Origin: an uncultured Porphyromonadaceae bacterium
Lineage (GTDB): Bacteria > Bacteroidota > Bacteroidia > Bacteroidales > Porphyromonadaceae
Length of the DNA: 64,000 nucleotides
Reading direction: 5' to 3'
Assembly (NCBI GenBank): GCA_947253625.1
Contig: CAMYAB010000003.1
Location: forward strand, 1-64,000
The position numbers and the translations under genes were made by a program. How positions within the stretch are numbered: the stretch's first letter is position 1; every line of letters starts with the position of its first letter. The notes under the pieces were generated by a model. That model worked only from the letters and a program-made list of their open reading frames with translations. It searched no databases and had not been told where the DNA came from. Below are positions 60,991 to 64,000 of this stretch, piece by piece.

Positions 60991-62994
60991 CTATTCTGTA
61001 GCTTTTGGCACGACATCCTTGATGGAGAAGGAGGTACTGAATATCCTGTGGTTGTAGTCTTGGACAATGGCTTTCATGTACCGCACATAGTGCTCCTGCA
61101 CTTCCTCCGATGGCATTTTTGCCTGCTCCGGAGTGGTCTGCAGATAGGCACTTGGTGCCTCCACATGTGTTGCCCCATAGGGTGATAGGGTCACCGTCAC
61201 CTCCTTGGAGAAGAGCAGATACTGGTTGTAAAAATAGTTGAGCGCCACATGCTCAGCATTCGGGTCCAGCATATTGGCCCCATAGCTCAGGACCGGCTCC
61301 TCGATACCGAGTAGATAGAGGAGTGTCGGCAGTATGTCGGCATGCTGTACCACATACCCATCGATCTCACCTTTTAGCTTACCCCTGGGGTCAAAAAACG
61401 CAATAGGCGCGGCCGCGTGTCCGGCGAGGTTGTCATAGGCCGGGTGGTCACTGAGATTGGTGTGGTCTGCTGTGAGGACGAAAAGGGTATTGTCGTACCA
61501 CGGCTCATGCTTGACTTGGTCAAAAAACTCTCGCAACGCCAGGTCGGCATACTGTGCTGTCTCGTGAATAGGGAGGGTGCCTTTCTTGAACTTGCCCTGA
61601 TACGACTCAGGTAGCTGGAACGGCATGTGATTGGAGAGGGAGAAGAAAAAGGCACCGAAGGGCTCCCGGAGGGAATTCATATCCTCACCCATTGCTTTGA
61701 CAAAGGGCAGATCATGTATGCCATACCACCCACCGGCGGTGCAATCCTCCTTTTTCAGCTCATGGGTCTTCTGATAGTCGTCTTTGGTGTATTCCTCCTC
61801 CACACCCAGCTTTTGGAGGAACGGGAAAAAGCCCATAGCTCCCGCCTCATCACCGTGGTAAAACTTGAGGTGGTACCCACTCCCCTTGAGGGAGAGAGGC
61901 AAGCCGGTGTCAAAGCTCAAGAAGTGCTTGTAGTTGTCCATCCTGAAGTTGTCGTCGTTGAACGTCCCCCCAAATGCAGGCAACGAGACAAATACCGACG
62001 GGAACGACTCCACAGACCGTTTGCCGGTCGCAAAGCCATACTTGGCATACAGCGACTCTGAGAAGAGAGAGTCGAGGAACGGAGTGTAGCTCACATAGCC
62101 CTCTATATCGCGATTCAGAAAACCCACAAACTCCTTGGCCATGCTCTCCATGATGATCACCATCACATTGCGCCCCTTCATCGAGGCAAAGAGGGAGTCG
62201 TTCTCTGCCAGCGGGGCCGCCTTGTAGTAGGGGGTGAAAATAGAGGAGAGGGTCCGGTCGTCGTAGAAGTGAAACTCCTGGCGAGTGGTCAGCTTCTTGG
62301 CCAACGAAAAAGGACTGTTGACCATAATCGCTATTTCGCGTGGGTCCTCCAGATTACCGGCTATTTCCGGAATGCAGATCGGTTGCCCCTGAAAATCCAA
62401 CCGCCCGCGCATGCTAAAAAAGAGACAGAGAGCCACGACCACGGTCCCGACAACTTTTGTCCGTCGAGACGAAACCTGACCATCCTTCCGCTGAAAGCGT
62501 ACCAGAGTGTAGCCCAACACCCCTAGTGCCATAAAGATCAAAAACGCCAAGGTCAGTGGCCAAAACTCCACCGCAAAATTGCCAAAAAAGCCTACCGCAC
62601 TTTTGCCCTGAAACTCACTGAACACCTCACTATTGACCCGCCTAAGCACGTATGGAAAGTAGCCGGTGTCCGAGACGTTGAGAAACACGCACACAGTGTA
62701 GGGGATAAAATAGGCCGCATGGCGGACAATACGGTACCACCGGCCCATCTCGATGCGAGACGGCAGGTAGGCTCCGATCAGCATCAGTAGATAGTAGGGG
62801 AGAAAACCATAGGCAAGGACAGCCATATCTACCGTCCAGCCACTCTTCATCAGCCCAACCAATCGCTCCGCATCCACTGCGGGGAAAAAGGTTCGGTTGT
62901 AAAAAAAGTAGAGCAAGCGACAAGCCTGCATCATTACCACTGCCAAAAATGTATGCCAGAGAAGCACTCCCCAGCGGTTATTTGTCTTGATCAT
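60991..62994 (-). CDS. LTA synthase-like sulfatase-family membrane protein
   Basis: This 667-aa protein has five hydrophobic N-terminal segments (about residues 10-175) and a periplasmic alkaline-phosphatase-fold domain. VMVIIMESMAKEFVGF, GKRSVESFPSV (nucleophile region) and LTADHTNLSDHP are present. Such proteins move phosphoglycerol or phosphoethanolamine onto glycans or lipids. Gram-negative members are OpgB- or LtaS-like, and the precise product is unknown. The start at 62994 is supported by a minus-strand -7 box at 63067-63060; a start at 63129 lies upstream of that box. Confidence 0.87.
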   Translation of the reverse strand: MIKTNNRWGVLLWHTFLAVVMMQACRLLYFFYNRTFFPAVDAERLVGLMKSGWTVDMAVLAYGFLPYYLLMLIGAYLPSRIEMGRWYRIVRHAAYFIPYTVCVFLNVSDTGYFPYVLRRVNSEVFSEFQGKSAVGFFGNFAVEFWPLTLAFLIFMALGVLGYTLVRFQRKDGQVSSRRTKVVGTVVVALCLFFSMRGRLDFQGQPICIPEIAGNLEDPREIAIMVNSPFSLAKKLTTRQEFHFYDDRTLSSIFTPYYKAAPLAENDSLFASMKGRNVMVIIMESMAKEFVGFLNRDIEGYVSYTPFLDSLFSESLYAKYGFATGKRSVESFPSVFVSLPAFGGTFNDDNFRMDNYKHFLSFDTGLPLSLKGSGYHLKFYHGDEAGAMGFFPFLQKLGVEEEYTKDDYQKTHELKKEDCTAGGWYGIHDLPFVKAMGEDMNSLREPFGAFFFSLSNHMPFQLPESYQGKFKKGTLPIHETAQYADLALREFFDQVKHEPWYDNTLFVLTADHTNLSDHPAYDNLAGHAAAPIAFFDPRGKLKGEIDGYVVQHADILPTLLYLLGIEEPVLSYGANMLDPNAEHVALNYFYNQYLLFSKEVTVTLSPYGATHVEAPSAYLQTTPEQAKMPSEEVQEHYVRYMKAIVQDYNHRIFSTSFSIKDVVPKATE

Positions 62995-63059
62995 TGCTTT
63001 GAAGACATGGGTGTACGAGATTATGTGTCTTGCGGTGCGGTATATGACGCACATCTGTG

Positions 63060-63067
63060 CAAAGGTA
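63060..63067 (-). promoter_or_regulatory. -7 box (TACCTTTG) for the sulfatase-family gene
   Basis: TACCTTTG on the minus strand is 65 bases upstream of the proposed ATG at 62994. Confidence 0.68.
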
Positions 63068-63189
63068 CACAAATAATGAGGAGAGCTACACAAAGGGGGG
63101 ATATCCCTAGATTCCGCACCAACGAGCAACGCCTTTCAGTAAAAAGAATTTTCTTACTATTTTTCTTTTCCTATATTAATCTAAATGGG

Positions 63190-63197
63190 TACCTTTA
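63190..63197 (+). promoter_or_regulatory. -7-like box (TACCTTTA) for the MFS gene
   Basis: TACCTTTA lies 31 bases before the ATG at 63229, the same spacing as the other promoters here. The last base differs from the consensus. Confidence 0.5.
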
Positions 63198-63228
63198 AGA
63201 GGTGGTGAAACCTTTAAACATTTATTCT

Positions 63229-64000
63229 ATGGTACAAGAAAAGAAATCTATAGGTACTTTCCCTTGGGTCTTGATGATCTTGATGTCGTCGGTTACCTTT
63301 GTGGGAATTCTGTCGGAGTTACTCCCTTCTGGAGTGCTACAGCAGATCATGGGCGATTTAGGAATTAATGAGGTGGAGGGTGGCCGTATGGTGGGCTGGT
63401 ATGCTTTAGCATCGGCGATCTTCGGTATTCCGCTTATCTCTGCTACCGTGGGCTTTAATCGCAAGAATTTACTATTACTTTTGCTGGTGGGCTTTGCAGT
63501 ATGTAATATATTCTCTGGGATTATTCAGAACTACTATGTTATTTTGTGTCTACGTTTTCTCGGCGGCATCTGTGCAGGCGTAATGTGGCCGATGATTGCG
63601 GCTTTCGGTATGCGATTGGTGGATCCGGGGCATCAAGGTAGGGCTGTGGCGATCATTATGGCTGGTAATACACTCGGGATTAGCTTAGGGATGCCACTGA
63701 TGACTTCTATTGGCGATCGCTTTGGCTGGCGTATTGAGTTTATTGTCTTGGGGGTATTGGTGGCATTGATTGCTCTACTATCGCTTGTGATGCTACCTTC
63801 AACACCTGGTGAAAAGCTCACTTCAAGTACTTCTCCTTTTGCGATGCTCAAGAATAAATCTATCTTGCTTATCATCCTTCTCACACTACTTGGCGTCTGT
63901 GGGCATTATGGGGTCTATACCTATATTACGCAATTGGTGGGAAAGATTGGTATTAGTGGAGGAGTAGAGATAGCCTTACTGGCCTTTGGTATCGGGTCGC
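63229..64000 (+). CDS. MFS transporter, 5' part (cut by window edge)
   Basis: The frame is open from ATG 63229 to the window end (257 codons). It shows about seven hydrophobic segments of the DHA1/AraJ-like MFS class: SSVTFVGILSELLPSGVL in the first helix, LRFLGGICAGVMWPM in helix 4 and a GDRFGWRIEF motif between helices. It probably exports sugars or small drugs. Codons such as TTA, ATT and GGT are far commoner than in neighbouring genes, hinting at recent transfer. Truncated here, so length cannot be judged. Confidence 0.88.
   Translation, partial: MVQEKKSIGTFPWVLMILMSSVTFVGILSELLPSGVLQQIMGDLGINEVEGGRMVGWYALASAIFGIPLISATVGFNRKNLLLLLLVGFAVCNIFSGIIQNYYVILCLRFLGGICAGVMWPMIAAFGMRLVDPGHQGRAVAIIMAGNTLGISLGMPLMTSIGDRFGWRIEFIVLGVLVALIALLSLVMLPSTPGEKLTSSTSPFAMLKNKSILLIILLTLLGVCGHYGVYTYITQLVGKIGISGGVEIALLAFGIGS

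Overview
The window looks like ordinary chromosome of a Bacteroidota (Bacteroidales) bacterium, most likely from the Porphyromonas side of the order. Evidence: a SusC/SusD pair, many SpII lipoproteins, promoters of the Bacteroidota type (-7 box TAnnTTTG), no Shine-Dalgarno sequences, the gene order ileS - traR/dksA-like - lspA - DUF4296, a Bacteroidota-type viroplasmin/RNase H, and a TamB/TamL pair. Base composition is about the mid-50s % GC by eye, with A+T-richer stretches before susC and in the last 0.8 kb. No species is claimed.

Layout. 1-600: a direct repeat with GACCCC hairpins, then the first copy of a dispersed repeat. 0.6-5.9 kb: ileS, traR-like, lspA and a DUF4296 lipoprotein. 6.0-8.4 kb: a CsgG-like / small lipoprotein / DUF4810 / GNA1162 operon ending in a clear terminator. 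8.5-9.7 kb: an 88-bp inverted repeat around repeat copy B, tRNA-Phe(GAA) and smpB, all on the minus strand. 9.7-13.4 kb: an NlpE-like lipoprotein, then a phosphatase - Ca/Na antiporter - ZnuA - ZnuC operon with no permease. 13.5-16.4 kb: an M16 peptidase. 16.9-28.1 kb: a nutrient-uptake and surface locus (SusC, SusD, HExxH lipoprotein, DUF4302, BACON protein, small membrane protein, fimbrillin-like lipoprotein). 28.5-29.8 kb: YigZ and a HAD hydrolase on the minus strand. 29.9-35.8 kb: pnuC, then thioredoxin, phoH, purC, menaquinone methyltransferase, aroE and an acyltransferase. 35.9-36.9 kb: gapA. 37.4-43.7 kb: recQ, a DUF3298 lipoprotein, rsmG, an MBL hydrolase, manC and radC. 43.8-44.0 kb: an unusual 21-bp tandem array. 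44.1-51.4 kb: thiamine pyrophosphokinase, RNase H, a BASS transporter, an M3 peptidase, panB, a TRIC channel and rsmH. 51.7-58.8 kb: tamB and tamL. 58.9-63.0 kb: surface-glycan genes. 63.2 kb to the end: the 5' part of an MFS transporter with different codon use.

Most genes are housekeeping or envelope functions in tight, overlapping operons. The most striking unexplained signal is a dispersed intergenic element of about 150-190 bp, present six times in 64 kb. It has a conserved head (a near-palindrome around TTGATAATCAA) followed by 3-4 ordered units of about 22 bp with the core CACGGATAGAAGC. One copy lies inside an 88-bp near-perfect inverted repeat, and another has its head replaced by a strong hairpin. 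Other items worth checking are the 21-bp array at 43.8 kb, a C11 tract before a lipoprotein gene, a (Thr-Lys)6 hexanucleotide repeat inside RNase H, and several promoters so close to the start codon that leaderless mRNAs are likely.
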